Shown here piece after piece: positions 50,907-60,274 of a stretch of DNA of 64,000 bases; position 1 is the first letter of the stretch; the number at the start of each line of letters is the position of its first letter. Both the position numbers and the translations under genes were made by a program. The stretch lies in NCBI RefSeq assembly GCF_021531435.1, contig NZ_JAFBIS010000008.1, forward strand, positions 1 to 64,000, written 5' to 3'. The notes below the pieces were generated by a model. It saw only the letters and a program-made list of their open reading frames with translations, had not been told where the DNA came from and ran no database searches. The stretch is from Oscillibacter valericigenes (GTDB taxonomy: Bacteria; Bacillota; Clostridia; Oscillospirales; Oscillospiraceae).

Positions 50907-51476
50907 TTACTCCTTCACGCGGCCCAGGTACTCGCCGGTACGGGTGTCGATCTGGATCTTCTCGCCCTCGTTGATGAACAGGGGCACCTTGATCTGCGCG
51001 CCGGTCTCCAGGACGGCGTTCTTGGTGACGTTAGTGGCGGTATCGCCCTTCACGCCGGGCTCGGTCTCAGTGACCTCCAGCTCTACGAAGTTGGGGACTT
51101 CCACGGTGAACACGCTGCCCTTGTAGCTGACCAGGGTGCACATGGTGTTCTCCTTGACGAACTGGAAGGCGTCGCCCAGCACGTCCTTGTTCAGCGGGGT
51201 CATGTCGAAGGTCTCCGGGTCCATGAAATAGTACAGGTCGCCGTCGTTGTAGCTGTACTCGGCGTTCTTGCGCTCCACAGCGCCCTGCTCGAACTTGGCG
51301 GTGGGGTTGAAGGACTCCTCACGGATGGTTCCGGTGATGACGTTCTTGTACTTGGTGCGGACGAACGCGGCGCCCTTGCCGGGCTTCACGTGCTGGAAGT
51401 CCACGACCACCATGGGCTTCCCTTCCATCTCGAAAATCATACCCTTCCGGAAATCGCCGGCAGTAATGGTAGGCAT
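50907..51476 (-). CDS. efp: elongation factor P
   Basis: 189 residues, three OB-like domains. Domain I has the loop [10 protein letters not shown] whose Lys (about residue 34) is at the modified position in other EF-P proteins. Then [25 protein letters not shown] and [46 protein letters not shown]. It relieves ribosome stalling at polyproline. GAGGAGG before the ATG. The presence of LCP proline-rich tail downstream (57.6 kb) may use it, which is only a remark. Confidence 0.97.
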   Translation of the reverse strand: MPTITAGDFRKGMIFEMEGKPMVVVDFQHVKPGKGAAFVRTKYKNVITGTIREESFNPTAKFEQGAVERKNAEYSYNDGDLYYFMDPETFDMTPLNKDVLGDAFQFVKENTMCTLVSYKGSVFTVEVPNFVELEVTETEPGVKGDTATNVTKNAVLETGAQIKVPLFINEGEKIQIDTRTGEYLGRVKE

Positions 51477-51620
51477 AGTTTTTCCTCCTCACAAATCTAC
51501 GAGAAAACGACCTGCGGGAGGGCATTTTCTCTGTATTCTATATCTAGTAAAATTACCGATGATATTTTACCGTATGTTGCCCATGATTGCAAGTATTTTT
51601 CCACGACTTCCCCGTTTTTT

Positions 51621-52133
51621 TCATCCAATTTTCTCCGCATGGCGGCGGCTGGCCGCTTTGAACGGCGCTTGCAGGGCGTGGAGCACTTTCTGCCAGGCGG
51701 TGACCGGGCCTCCCACCGGCTCCACCATCAGCGCCAGGACCCCGGCCCGGTTGGCGGCCAGCATATCCGTCAGCAGCTTGTCGCCCAGCATGGCGGTGTG
51801 GGCCGCGTCCACCCCCGCCCGCTCCATGGCGGCGTACAGGCCCCGGGGACTGGGTTTCCGGGCGTGGCCCTGATACGGTACGCCCAGGTCCGCGCAGAAC
51901 TCCGTCACCCGCCTGCCGGAGCGGTTATTAGACACGATCATAAAGCCGATGCCGTGAGCCGCCAGATCCGCGATCCAGTCCCGGAGGGGCTGATCCGGCC
52001 GGGGCGTCTTTTTCGCGGCCAGAGTGAAATCCAGGTCGCTGAGCAGCAAGGTGATCCCCTGCTCCGTGAGGTAATCCGGGGTGATGTCGGCGTAACAGCC
52101 GAACACGCGGTGGGGTACGAGAGAAAACGGCAT
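51621..52133 (-). CDS. YqeG-family HAD phosphatase
   Basis: 170 residues, start at MPFSLVPHRVFG after AGAAGGAG. HAD IIIA features: LLLSDLDFTLAAKKT (nucleophile Asp), FMIVSNNRSGRRVTEFCADLG (motif II) and MLGDKLLTDMLAANRAG (Asp motif III). YqeG in Bacillus belongs to a cluster with YqeH and AroE; in others it acts on phosphatidylglycerophosphate-like or protein phosphates. Substrate here unknown. Isolated gene. Confidence 0.88.
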   Translation of the reverse strand: MPFSLVPHRVFGCYADITPDYLTEQGITLLLSDLDFTLAAKKTPRPDQPLRDWIADLAAHGIGFMIVSNNRSGRRVTEFCADLGVPYQGHARKPSPRGLYAAMERAGVDAAHTAMLGDKLLTDMLAANRAGVLALMVEPVGGPVTAWQKVLHALQAPFKAASRRHAEKIG

Positions 52134-52209
52134 AGGCGGCTCCTTCTGTGCATAATGTATTGTGTCCATCATAACAGATTTCGTGGGGCAATACAAGGGG
52201 GCGTGAGAT

Positions 52210-52980
52210 GTGCAGCTCTATCTGGCCGTAACGCCGGGCGAGGCCCGGGAGGCTGCCCAATACGGCCGGACACTGGCCCATGTGGCCTACCGCATCGGCC
52301 CCGGCTCCACCCTGCTGCGGCAAAGCCTGCCGCTCCAGACCCGGGGCGGGCTGCTGTCCGTCAGTGACCGGGAGGCGCCGATGATCGGCGACCCGGACGC
52401 CCTGTGCGCGGCGGTGCAGCGGGAGTGCGGGCGGTGGGGCTACACCGGCGCGGTGCTGGACTTCGAGGAGCCCATCCGCCGGGACCGGCTGGCCTTTGCC
52501 CAGCGGCTGGGGCCGGCGCTGGCCTCCGCGCGGCGAACGCTGTATCTGCCGGAGCGTTACGCCCAGAACGCGGGTGACGGCACCGTCATCCTGATCTGCA
52601 CCGCCATTTCAGGCGGAAGCCTGAACCAGCGGCTGCAGGATGCCGCCGAAGCCCACGGCGGCGCGGGACGTCTGGCGCTGGACGTCCAGCGGCTGCGAAT
52701 GGATTTCCGCCTGCCCGCCCGCTCCGGCGAGGGGGAACCGCTGGACGAAGAACGGTTCCGCAAGCTGATGGAGCGGGAGTCGCCGTCGGTGTTCTTCTCC
52801 CAGGAGCTGTGCGCCCGGTATTTCACCTACACCCGGGGCGGCGAGTTCCACTTTGTGCTGTTCGACGACGCGGAGACGCTGAACCAAAAGCTGAAGCTGG
52901 GCGCGTCCATGGGATTTTCCGCAGCGTTTCTCATGTGGCCGGAGGTCAGGGACATCATGGGCAAGCTGGGGAAGCAATAA
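52210..52980 (+). CDS. GH18-like (possibly degenerate) TIM-barrel protein
   Basis: 256 residues starting at GTG. GYTGAVLDFEEP at the fourth strand resembles the glycoside hydrolase 18 DxxDxDxE motif but has only LDFEEP, and the closing strand is MGFSAAFLMWPEV. I infer a barrel fold with lost or changed catalysis; without a signal peptide it would be cytosolic. Weak family assignment. It has a bidirectional terminator with rpsU. Confidence 0.45.
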   Translation: MQLYLAVTPGEAREAAQYGRTLAHVAYRIGPGSTLLRQSLPLQTRGGLLSVSDREAPMIGDPDALCAAVQRECGRWGYTGAVLDFEEPIRRDRLAFAQRLGPALASARRTLYLPERYAQNAGDGTVILICTAISGGSLNQRLQDAAEAHGGAGRLALDVQRLRMDFRLPARSGEGEPLDEERFRKLMERESPSVFFSQELCARYFTYTRGGEFHFVLFDDAETLNQKLKLGASMGFSAAFLMWPEVRDIMGKLGKQ

Positions 52981-53013
52981 AAAAGTGCTGTGCCTGTCGG
53001 CACAGCACTTTTT
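52980..53013. terminator. bidirectional terminator between the GH18-like gene and rpsU
   Basis: Perfect AAAAAGTGCTGTGCC / GGCACAGCACTTTTT, TGTC loop. Confidence 0.9.
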
Positions 53014-53018
53014 CAGCA

Positions 53019-53201
53019 TCAATAATAACGCTTCTTGTTCTTGCGAGCGGCCTCAGACTTCTTGCGGCGCTTCACGCTGGGGCTCTCATAATGCTCTCTC
53101 TTACGGACCTCGGCGATGACGCCCGCCTTGGCGCAGGAACGCTTAAAACGCTTCAGTGCGCTGTCGATGGACTCGCCGTCCTTCACATGAATTTCAGACA
53201 T
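53019..53201 (-). CDS. rpsU: 30S ribosomal protein S21
   Basis: 60 residues, typical length and sequence: [54 protein letters not shown] basic protein near the 3' end of 16S rRNA that helps mRNA base pairing. Small own transcript. Confidence 0.97.
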   Translation of the reverse strand: MSEIHVKDGESIDSALKRFKRSCAKAGVIAEVRKREHYESPSVKRRKKSEAARKNKKRYY

Positions 53202-53351
53202 CTATATTTCCCTCCCTCCGAGGTATCCGGCTCAATCCAGGATACTTTAAGGGCCATAATCTATGGCGTTAACAAAGCTATTATACGGACCTTCGGAGGA
53301 ATTGTCAAGGATTTTTCCACAAAATTTGTTTGAGATGCCTTTTTCCGCGAT

Positions 53352-53420
53352 TTACTGGGGCTTTACGATCAGGTTGACCAGACGGTTCTTCACCAGAATG
53401 GTCTTGACGATCTTCATACC
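53352..53420. repeat. duplicated 3' end of leuS (outer copy)
   Basis: Matches 53545-53613, the last 69 bp of leuS, with two mismatches. The copy keeps the terminal coding sequence (minus-strand [11 protein letters not shown]) but has no gene before it. Confidence 0.92.
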
Positions 53421-53544
53421 GCCCCACAAAATCTACCGATTTTGCGGGAACCCCGCATTTGACTCAAATGGGCGGGCAAAGCCCGCCCATTTCAAGGTTT
53501 TTGCCAACGGCAAAAACACTTGCACGCGCCACTCGGCGCGGATA
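53421..53544. repeat. palindrome mosaic 3
   Basis: 124 bp composed of AAAATC-TACC-GATTTT, GCGGG-AA-CCCCGC, AAATGGGCGGGC-AAA-GCCCGCCCATTT (53466-53492), GTTTTTGCC-AAC-GGCAAAAAC (53497-53517) and CGCGCC-ACTC-GGCGCG. GC-rich and AT-rich hairpins alternate. The TTTTGCC/GGCAAAA unit also occurs in mosaic 2. Confidence 0.8.
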
Positions 53545-55971
53545 TTACTGAGGCTTTACGATCAGATTGACCAGACGGTTCTTCACCAGAATGGTCTTGA
53601 CGATCTTCATACCCTCGGTGGCCTTCTGGACCTTGTCAACAGACATGGCGGCATCCACAACAGCCTTTTCCTCGCTGTCGGCGGGCATGGTGATGGTGCC
53701 CTTCAGCTTGCCGTTGACCTGGACGGCCATGTTCACGGTGCTGGCCACGGTCTTGCTCTCGTCGTACGCGGGCCACTCCGCCTGGCAGCACATCTTGCCG
53801 GTCTGGGCGGCAAAGGCCAGCATCTCCCACAGCTCCTCGGTGATGTGGGGAGCGAAGGGATTCAGCAGCAGGATCAGATACTTCATGTCGCCGCGGGTGA
53901 CGCCGTTGGCGCTCATCTCGTTCACCATGGTCATCATGGCGGCGATGGCGGTGTTCATCTTCAGGTTGTCGATGTCATCGGTGACCTTCTTGATGGTCTT
54001 GTGGATGATGGGCTCGTTGGCAGGGGTCACGTCATAGCTCTCAGCAGCGCCCTCCGCCAGGTTCCACACGCGGTCCAGGAACCGCTTGGAGCCCTTGACC
54101 GCCTCGGTGGACCAGGTGGCAGCCTGCTCGAAGTCGCCCACGAACATGATATACAGGCGCATGGTGTCCGCGCCGTACTGCTCCACGATGTCGTTGGGGT
54201 TCACCACGTTGCCACGGGACTTGGACATCTTTTCGCCGCCCTCGCCCAGGATCATGCCGTGGCTGGTGCGCTTGGCGTAGGGCTCCTTGGTGGGCACCAC
54301 GCCGATGTCATACAGGAACTTGTGCCAGAACCGGCTGTACAGCAGGTGCAGGGTGGTGTGCTCCATGCCGCCGTTGTACCAGTCCACGGGAGACCAGTAA
54401 TCCAGCGCCTCCTTGCTGGCCAGGGCCTTGTCGTTGTGGGGGTCCATATACCGCAGGAAATACCAGGAGGAACCGGCCCACTGGGGCATGGTGTCCGTCT
54501 CACGCTGGGCAGGGCCGCCGCACTGGGGGCAGGTGGTGTTGACCCAGTCGGTCATCTTGGCAAGGGGAGATTCGCCGGTATCGGTGACTTCGTAGCTCTC
54601 CACCTCGGGCAGCAACAGGGGCAGCTGGTCCTCAGGCAGGGGCACCCAGCCGCACTTGGGGCAGTTCACCAGGGGGATAGGCTCGCCCCAGTAGCGCTGG
54701 CGGCTGAACACCCAGTCCCGGAGCTTGAAGTTGGTCTTGGGATGGCCAATGCCCTGCTCCGTGACCCACTTCTTCATGGTGGGGATGGCCTCCTTCACGG
54801 TCAGGCCGTCCAGGAAGCCGGAGTTCACCATGATGCCGGTGTCGTCCTTCAGGGTGAAGGCTTCCTTGGTGATGTCGCCGCCCTTGACCACCTCGATGAT
54901 GGGCAGGCCGAACTTGGTGGCGAACTCCCAGTCGCGCTGGTCGTGACCGGGCACGCCCATGACGATGCCGGTTCCGTAGCCCATCAGGACGTAGTCGGAG
55001 ACGAACAGGGGCACCTGCTTGCCGCTGGCGGGGTTGATGGCCTCGATGCCGTCCAGCCGGACGCCGGTCTTTTCCTTGTTCAGCTCGCCGCGCTCAAAGT
55101 CGGACTTGTGGGCGGCCTCGTCCCGGTAAGCGGCGACCTCATCCCAGTTCTTGATCTGGTCCTTCCACTTGTCCAGGAAGGGATGCTCAGGGGAGATGAC
55201 CATGTAGGTCACGCCGAACAGGGTGTCGCAGCGGGTGGTGTAGACCGTCAGCTTGTCGCCGTTGGTGGCGGTGAAGTCCACCTCGGTACCCTCGCTGCGG
55301 CCGATCCAGTTCTTCTGCTGGATCTTGACGCGGTTGATGAAGTCCACGTCGTCCAGGTCGTCGATCAGGCGGTCGGCGTACTTGGTGATGGCCAGCATCC
55401 ACTGGCTCTTCTCCTTGCGGATGACCTCGCCGCCGCAGCGCTCGCAGACGCCGTCCACGACCTCCTCGTTGGCCAGGACGATCTTGCAGCTGGTGCACCA
55501 GTTCACGGGCATGGAGGCTTTGTAGGCCAGGCCCTTCTTGAACATCTGCAGGAAGATCCACTGGGTCCACTTGTAGTAGCTGGGATCGGTGGTGTTGACT
55601 TCCCGGTCCCAGTCAAAGGAGTAGCCCAGCATGTGGAGCTGCTTGCGGAAGTTCTCGATGTTGTCGTGAGTCACCTTGGCGGGATGGATATGGTGCTGCA
55701 CGGCGTAGTTCTCCGTAGGCAGGCCGAAGGCGTCATAGCCGATGGGGAACAGGACGTTGTAGCCCTGCATCCGCTTCTTGCGGCAGATGATGTCCATGGC
55801 GGTAAAAGGCCGGGCATGGCCCACATGGAGGCCCTGGCCGGAGGGATAGGGGAACTCGATCAGGCCGAAGAACTTCTCCCGGGTGGTGTCCCCGGTGACG
55901 GCGGTGAAGGGCTTTTCCTCCAGCCACTTCTGCTGCCACTTTTTCTCAATGGCGGTAAAATCGTACTTCAT
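53545..55971 (-). CDS. leuS: leucyl-tRNA synthetase
   Basis: 808 residues from [12 protein letters not shown], the start after GAAAGGGAG. Class I motifs: [15 protein letters not shown] (HIGH-type) and KMSKSRGN (KMSKS). The editing domain inserted in the catalytic core has [15 protein letters not shown] and [40 protein letters not shown] (CP1). The C-terminal zinc-binding and anticodon domains are present; it ends [11 protein letters not shown]. Upstream T-box controls it through uncharged tRNA-Leu. The last 69 bp are duplicated outside the gene. Confidence 0.98.
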   Translation of the reverse strand: MKYDFTAIEKKWQQKWLEEKPFTAVTGDTTREKFFGLIEFPYPSGQGLHVGHARPFTAMDIICRKKRMQGYNVLFPIGYDAFGLPTENYAVQHHIHPAKVTHDNIENFRKQLHMLGYSFDWDREVNTTDPSYYKWTQWIFLQMFKKGLAYKASMPVNWCTSCKIVLANEEVVDGVCERCGGEVIRKEKSQWMLAITKYADRLIDDLDDVDFINRVKIQQKNWIGRSEGTEVDFTATNGDKLTVYTTRCDTLFGVTYMVISPEHPFLDKWKDQIKNWDEVAAYRDEAAHKSDFERGELNKEKTGVRLDGIEAINPASGKQVPLFVSDYVLMGYGTGIVMGVPGHDQRDWEFATKFGLPIIEVVKGGDITKEAFTLKDDTGIMVNSGFLDGLTVKEAIPTMKKWVTEQGIGHPKTNFKLRDWVFSRQRYWGEPIPLVNCPKCGWVPLPEDQLPLLLPEVESYEVTDTGESPLAKMTDWVNTTCPQCGGPAQRETDTMPQWAGSSWYFLRYMDPHNDKALASKEALDYWSPVDWYNGGMEHTTLHLLYSRFWHKFLYDIGVVPTKEPYAKRTSHGMILGEGGEKMSKSRGNVVNPNDIVEQYGADTMRLYIMFVGDFEQAATWSTEAVKGSKRFLDRVWNLAEGAAESYDVTPANEPIIHKTIKKVTDDIDNLKMNTAIAAMMTMVNEMSANGVTRGDMKYLILLLNPFAPHITEELWEMLAFAAQTGKMCCQAEWPAYDESKTVASTVNMAVQVNGKLKGTITMPADSEEKAVVDAAMSVDKVQKATEGMKIVKTILVKNRLVNLIVKPQ

Positions 55972-55996
55972 ATTTTTCTCCCTTTCGGATGTGATT

Positions 55997-56240
55997 TGCA
56001 AATTTGAAACGCCCCTGACCATCTTCGGTCAGGGGCGTTGAAAACGCGGTACCACCCTGCTTCAGCCGTCCACTGGACAGCCCTTGGGGGCCTGTAACGG
56101 GGCCAGCCGTTCCGCCCTACTCACGGTTCAGGCGAAAGACTCCGGGACCAGTATACCGCAGGCTCCCCCACCGGCTCACACCAGCCGCCGGCTCTCTTTG
56201 GGCGGGACGCTCGGGCTTTCTTCCCTTCAAAGTCGCTAAC
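55997..56240 (-). ncRNA. T-box leader of leuS
   Basis: On the minus strand a 5' leader with stem I (AGAGAGCCGG...GTGAGCCGG), the T-box AGGGTGGTACCGCG (plus strand 56045-56058), and a terminator AACGCCCCTGACC / GGTCAGGGGCGTT (56008-56039). Candidate specifier CTG (Leu) at 56149-56151. Uncharged tRNA-Leu should stabilise the antiterminator and allow leuS transcription. Confidence 0.9.
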
Positions 56241-56246
56241 GCGTCT

Positions 56247-56275
56247 ATTTTATGAGGGTTTCGGGTGTTTGTCAA
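56247..56275 (-). promoter_or_regulatory. promoter of T-box/leuS
   Basis: Perfect TTGACA (56270-56275), 17-bp spacer, TAAAAT (56247-56252). Confidence 0.8.
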
Positions 56276-56312
56276 GAAAAATGCGGAAAATCTTCTTTCT
56301 TTTTGCCGGGTA

Positions 56313-57104
56313 TCACATATTCTCCGGGATAACGGTGCCGTCAGGGGCGTACCAGGTAACGCTGTCCGCCAAGGTCTCCGCCAGCCAGGTGTCAAAAGCC
56401 TCCTTGGTCACTTCTTCACCGCCCAGCTCATACTCGCCGCCGGTGGCCCATTCCTCCCGGTGGCTCAGCTCCTGCTGTTCAAACACGCCGCCCCGGAAAG
56501 ACATCCGGTAATACCAACTGCTGCCGGCCCCGCCGGAGCCGAGATAAACGCCGTTTTGCCGGAGATCCTCAAACCACCGGATGGGAAACTCGACAGCATA
56601 AAAAGTCTCACCCTCCTGGTGGAAGATCAGGTAATACCACCCCAACTCATCGAAAAGCATCACCAGCTCCGGGACGCCGTCCCCGTCCGTGTCCCGGACA
56701 GCCAGTCTGTTCAGGACCAACTCCTCCGGCGCTTCGCCGTTCCACGCCCATCTCGCTTTGTGGAACTCCGCCAGGGTCACAGTCCCCAGCTCCCGAACAC
56801 CTTCGCTGGTCTTGTGGTAAGGTGCGTCCTCCGCCAGCTCCACGCCGTTGATCCAATGAAACACAGCGTCCTCCTCCAGCACCGGGAGATAGCGGGAGAG
56901 TCCCTCCCATTCCTCCGGGGTCATGGTGTCCCGAAGGGCGGAAAAGTCCACGGAAGCCAGGAGTCCCGCACCGCTCTCCTCAGAGGTCGTGGGGGCCTCC
57001 TCTCCCTTTCCGTCCGCCGGAGCGGGCGCTTGTTCCGTACGGGCGCCGCAGGCCGTCAGGAAAAGAGCCGCCAGAAGCACGGCGGTCCAAATTCGTTTTC
57101 CCAT
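56313..57104 (-). CDS. lipoprotein of unknown function
   Basis: 263 residues. Lipobox LTAC after a short hydrophobic start (WTAVLLAALFLTACG), then an Ala/Pro/Glu linker (about 20-45). The folded part has KARWAWNGEAPEELVLNRLAVRDTDGDGVPELVMLFDELGWYYLIFHQ, where DTDGDGVPE is a typical calcium-binding beta-loop motif, and a later GSSWYYRMSFRGGVFEQQEL. It should be anchored on the outer face of the membrane. A strong hairpin hides its ribosome binding site. Confidence 0.8.
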   Translation of the reverse strand: MGKRIWTAVLLAALFLTACGARTEQAPAPADGKGEEAPTTSEESGAGLLASVDFSALRDTMTPEEWEGLSRYLPVLEEDAVFHWINGVELAEDAPYHKTSEGVRELGTVTLAEFHKARWAWNGEAPEELVLNRLAVRDTDGDGVPELVMLFDELGWYYLIFHQEGETFYAVEFPIRWFEDLRQNGVYLGSGGAGSSWYYRMSFRGGVFEQQELSHREEWATGGEYELGGEEVTKEAFDTWLAETLADSVTWYAPDGTVIPENM

Positions 57105-57113
57105 AAAAATCCA

Positions 57114-57144
57114 CCCCTATACTGTTTTGCCAACAGTATAGGGG
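57114..57144 (-). promoter_or_regulatory. hairpin covering the ribosome binding site of the lipoprotein gene
   Basis: CCCCTATACTGTT / AACAGTATAGGGG with a 5-nt loop. The 3' arm includes AGGGG, which together with TGG forms the Shine-Dalgarno 8 bp before the ATG; a T-run (GGATTTTT) follows at once. It could be either a translation switch or a terminator that spills into the start codon. Confidence 0.5.
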
Positions 57145-57209
57145 CCGGAAAATGTTATGTCTACTGCTTTTCAGTTGCAAACCGATGACAAAAAGTTACA
57201 GGCAGTCCC

Positions 57210-57572
57210 TCAGTCCTTGGTCAGCACTTCGCTCAGATCCATAGGCTTGCCGTCGTGCCATAACCGCTCCAGGGAGTAGAATTCCCGGGCCTCGGCGGAG
57301 AACACGTGGACCACTACGCAGCCGTAGTCCAGCAGGACCCAGGTGCCGTCCCGGTAGCCCTCCCGGCGGAGGGGATTCTCCCCGGCCTGCTCCTCCATAG
57401 CCTTTTCCACGGCGCCGCACAGGGCGTTGATCTGGGTGTTGGAGGTACCGGTGGCGATGACGAAGTAGTCCGCCAGCGTGGTCTGCTCCGTCACCTCGAT
57501 GGCGGCGATCTCCTTGCCCTTCTTCTCATCAAGGGCTTTGGCGGCAATGATGGCTAATTCTTTCGGTGTCAT
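57210..57572 (-). CDS. rsfS: ribosomal silencing factor RsfS
   Basis: 120 residues, typical size. Contains the family core AIEVTEQTTLADYFVIATGTSNTQINALCGAVEKAMEEQAG and GTWVLLDYGCVVVHVFSAEAREFYSLERLW. It binds L14 on the large subunit and stops subunit joining in starvation. Last of the rdgB...rsfS run; 24 bp after the LCP gene. Confidence 0.96.
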   Translation of the reverse strand: MTPKELAIIAAKALDEKKGKEIAAIEVTEQTTLADYFVIATGTSNTQINALCGAVEKAMEEQAGENPLRREGYRDGTWVLLDYGCVVVHVFSAEAREFYSLERLWHDGKPMDLSEVLTKD

Positions 57573-57596
57573 ATATTACGTCCTTTCTTCGTTGCT

Positions 57597-59075
57597 TCAC
57601 GCCGCCGGAGGCGGCTCGATGATGGAAAATCCGGGGTCCTGGGGCTCGGAAGGCTGGGGGGCCTCAGGGTCTGTCTGCTCCGCGGGAGGCTGAACCGGCT
57701 CCGCGGGGTCCGGGTCAGGAGTCGGGTCGGTGGTCTCCGCAGGAGGCTGTTCCGGCTCCACGACAACGATACCGCCGCTGTTGGGGCTGTCAGGGTCCGT
57801 GGAAGCGGCAGGGTCCTCGCCGTCGATCACAGGTTCATCGGTGGTGGGCTCCTCCGGCTGCGTCGATGTGCTGTACAGGAGCTGAGGCGGCTGCGCCGCC
57901 CGGCTGTCCTCCACGTGGCCCGTAGTGGAGCTGATGGAGCCGTCCTTATTGATGGACATGATGTCCAGGTCGCTGATGGTAAACACTTCCTTGAAGGGGC
58001 TGAGATGGGTGTTCACCAGCTCCAGCAGCTCGTCGGCGTAGGGGGTCACATAGGACTGCCAGTTGTTTCTGCCGATCTCCTTGCTGACCGAATAGCTGTA
58101 CGCGGAGGCGCTGTAATTGCCGGGCATGGTGACGAAGTTCACATTCTCCGCATTCAAACCGCCGAGAATGGCCTTCTGCGCGAACCAGAGGATGTTGCTG
58201 AAGGACATATCCGTCTCCACGTTGTCCTGGAACACCTTGACGAACTGGTTGATCTTGGTGACGTTTTTCACCTGGAGCAGCTGCTCCACCACCGCTTTCA
58301 AAAAGGCCTGCTGGGTGGCGATGCGGCCGATGTCGCCGTCGGGATAGCCCAGGGTCTTGCCGTTTACCGTATTGTCGTGCCGGTAACGGATGACGCCCAT
58401 GGCCTGTTCACCGTTCAAAAGCTGATAGCCCTTGTTGATGTGGATGTGGAGGTCCTGGGTGGGGTCATCGTAGTTCATGTTCCGGGGCACGTCAAAGTAC
58501 ACGCCGCCCATGGCGTCCACGATCTCGCCCACGGCGTCCCATTCCACCACCACCTGGTAGTCCGGCTCAAAGCCCACCAGCTGGGCGACCTCCTTGTAGA
58601 CCGCCTGGATGCCCTTCTCGCCTCCGCCATACATATTGTATACGGAGTTGATCTTCTTGATGTCCCAGGAGACGTTCACCATGGTGTCCCGGGGAATGGA
58701 CATGACCGTGGCCTTCTGATTGGTCACATCATAGCTTGCCAGGAGCATAGTGTCCGTATTCCCGCCGCCGCCGGTATCCCGGCCCAGGATGAGGACGGTG
58801 TAGTAGTCCTCGCTCTTGCGCTCGCCGTCGGCCCGGGGAGGCGTGCCCTCGCCGTAGTCGATCTGTTCCTGCTCCTCTGCCTTGGAGGGTTTCTTCTCCA
58901 GGTCCGGGCGGACGAACAAACTCTGGCAGGCCACCACAGCCACCAGTGCCACAGCCAGCACAATGGCCACCGCCAGCAGTACCTTCTGCTGCCGGGTCAG
59001 CCGGCTGGGCTTTTTCGGTTTCTTCTCCTTTTGATGCGTCCCGCCCGCAAGACGCTTTCCAGTCTCTTTCTGCAT
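57597..59075 (-). CDS. LytR-CpsA-Psr (LCP) family protein
   Basis: 492 residues: cytoplasmic basic start, one transmembrane helix (VLLAVAIVLAVALVAVVACQ, about 30-49), LCP domain (about 95-330) with LGRDTGGGGNTDTMLLASYDVTNQKATVMSIPRDTMVN and YQLLNGEQAMGVIRYRHDNT and GDIGRIATQQAFLKA, then a long Pro/Glu/Thr-rich tail (about 385-492). LCP enzymes attach teichoic-acid or polysaccharide precursors to peptidoglycan. Located between nadD and rsfS as in other Bacillota. Confidence 0.93.
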   Translation of the reverse strand: MQKETGKRLAGGTHQKEKKPKKPSRLTRQQKVLLAVAIVLAVALVAVVACQSLFVRPDLEKKPSKAEEQEQIDYGEGTPPRADGERKSEDYYTVLILGRDTGGGGNTDTMLLASYDVTNQKATVMSIPRDTMVNVSWDIKKINSVYNMYGGGEKGIQAVYKEVAQLVGFEPDYQVVVEWDAVGEIVDAMGGVYFDVPRNMNYDDPTQDLHIHINKGYQLLNGEQAMGVIRYRHDNTVNGKTLGYPDGDIGRIATQQAFLKAVVEQLLQVKNVTKINQFVKVFQDNVETDMSFSNILWFAQKAILGGLNAENVNFVTMPGNYSASAYSYSVSKEIGRNNWQSYVTPYADELLELVNTHLSPFKEVFTISDLDIMSINKDGSISSTTGHVEDSRAAQPPQLLYSTSTQPEEPTTDEPVIDGEDPAASTDPDSPNSGGIVVVEPEQPPAETTDPTPDPDPAEPVQPPAEQTDPEAPQPSEPQDPGFSIIEPPPAA

Positions 59076-59083
59076 GGTTCTTT

Positions 59084-60274
59084 TTATCCTTTCAGCCAGT
59101 CCCGCGCCTCAACGGTGGCGCGGTGCACGGGGTTCCCCATCGCTGTCATTTCCTCAATGGTCATTTCCAGGCCCAGCAGCAGGCCCTTGTCCAGATCCTC
59201 ATAACACACTTTGCGCAGAGTATCCACACCGGGGAAATCCCGGGAGGGTTCGATGTAATCCGCCAGATAGATGATCTTCTCCAGCTTCGTCATATGGGCG
59301 TGTCCGGTGGTGTGGTACCAGATGGCGGAATAGATGTCATCATCCACGCCGAACACATCTCTTGCAATGGCGGCGCCGGTCTTGGAGTGGAGCAGCTTTA
59401 ACGCTTTTTGCTCCAATTCATCCAATTCGATGCCGTACTGTTCACACAGGGCAAGCTGGGCCGGCATGTCCAGCTTCTTCGTGCAGTCGTGGAGCAGCGC
59501 CGCCGCGCGGGCCTTCTCCACATCCGCGCCGTACCGCTCCGCCAGGCGGATGGCCTCCTGCTCCGTACCCAGCACATGGGGAATGCGCTTGTGCTTGAGA
59601 TAGCTCAGTGCCACCGGGCGGAGCTGGGACAACGGCAGGTGCTTCAGGTCGGCATTCGTATTGTACAGGCCCTCCCGCAGGATGTAGCCGTACACCGCCG
59701 GAGCCAGCAGGTTCGCCCCCTGACCCTTCGCCAGTTTTTCCCGCAGCTCCGTGGACGAGACGTCGATGACCCCGGGAAGCGTCAGGGTGAAAATGCGGGC
59801 CTGGGGATAAGTCCTGTAAAGATAGTCCCGCTGGGCGGAAAACAGCTCCTCGGTGTCCTCCTCCGTGCGGCCGAAGGCGGCCACGCCCGCCAGGGAGAGA
59901 ATTTTCTCCGGCTCATGCCACGTCTGGAGGGTCAGAAACATATCGGTGCCCATCAGGAGCCACAGCTCGCTGTCCGGGTACTGCTCCCTGAGCTGGGCCA
60001 GGGTGTCGGAGGTAAAACTCCTGCCGCCCCGCTCCAGCTCGATGTCCAGGGTGCGGACCTTGTCGCCCAGCCCCAGCTGCTCCCCCGCCAGACGGGTCAT
60101 CTCCAGCCGCTGAACGGCAGTGGGAGAGCCTGCGGGCAGTTCCTTGTGGGGCGGCAATCCCGCGGGGATCAGCAGCAATAAGTCCAGGTTCAGCAGCTCA
60201 AACACGGACCGGGCCGCCGTCAGGTGGCCCAGGTGGGGCGGGTTGAACGTGCCGCCGTAAACGCCGATCTTCAT
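59084..60274 (-). CDS. nadD: fused NadD nicotinate-nucleotide adenylyltransferase and YqeK HD domain
   Basis: 396 residues. The N-terminal about 200 residues are NadD: KIGVYGGTFNPPHLGHLTAA (GTFNPxHxGH), and further the ISSTELREKLAKG type ending. The C-terminal about 190 residues are an HD phosphohydrolase: KHKRIPHVLGTEQEAIRLAERYGADVEKARAAALLHDCTKKL, with later His. NadD makes nicotinic-acid adenine dinucleotide; YqeK hydrolyses Ap4A to ADP. They are usually two neighbouring genes and here are one reading frame. Overlaps yhbY by 4 bp. Confidence 0.94.
   Translation of the reverse strand: MKIGVYGGTFNPPHLGHLTAARSVFELLNLDLLLLIPAGLPPHKELPAGSPTAVQRLEMTRLAGEQLGLGDKVRTLDIELERGGRSFTSDTLAQLREQYPDSELWLLMGTDMFLTLQTWHEPEKILSLAGVAAFGRTEEDTEELFSAQRDYLYRTYPQARIFTLTLPGVIDVSSTELREKLAKGQGANLLAPAVYGYILREGLYNTNADLKHLPLSQLRPVALSYLKHKRIPHVLGTEQEAIRLAERYGADVEKARAAALLHDCTKKLDMPAQLALCEQYGIELDELEQKALKLLHSKTGAAIARDVFGVDDDIYSAIWYHTTGHAHMTKLEKIIYLADYIEPSRDFPGVDTLRKVCYEDLDKGLLLGLEMTIEEMTAMGNPVHRATVEARDWLKG

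Larger units (their letters stand above)
53202..53544. other. intergenic region with a leuS tail duplication and palindrome mosaic 3
   Basis: 343 bp without a gene: rpsU leader (53202-53351), a 69-bp copy of the leuS end (53352-53420) and five consecutive palindromes (53421-53544). Details in the following entries. Confidence 0.85.

Noticed and set aside
53352-53613. retron or diversity-generating retroelement at the leuS end
   Set aside because: Duplicated gene end suggested template/variable repeats, but mismatches are not adenine-biased and no reverse transcriptase gene is present.
53263-56007. 914-codon plus-strand open frame opposite leuS
   Set aside because: Antisense to leuS; GC-rich codon use leaves the reverse strand open. 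Translation is Leu/Val/Gly/His-rich with no domain.
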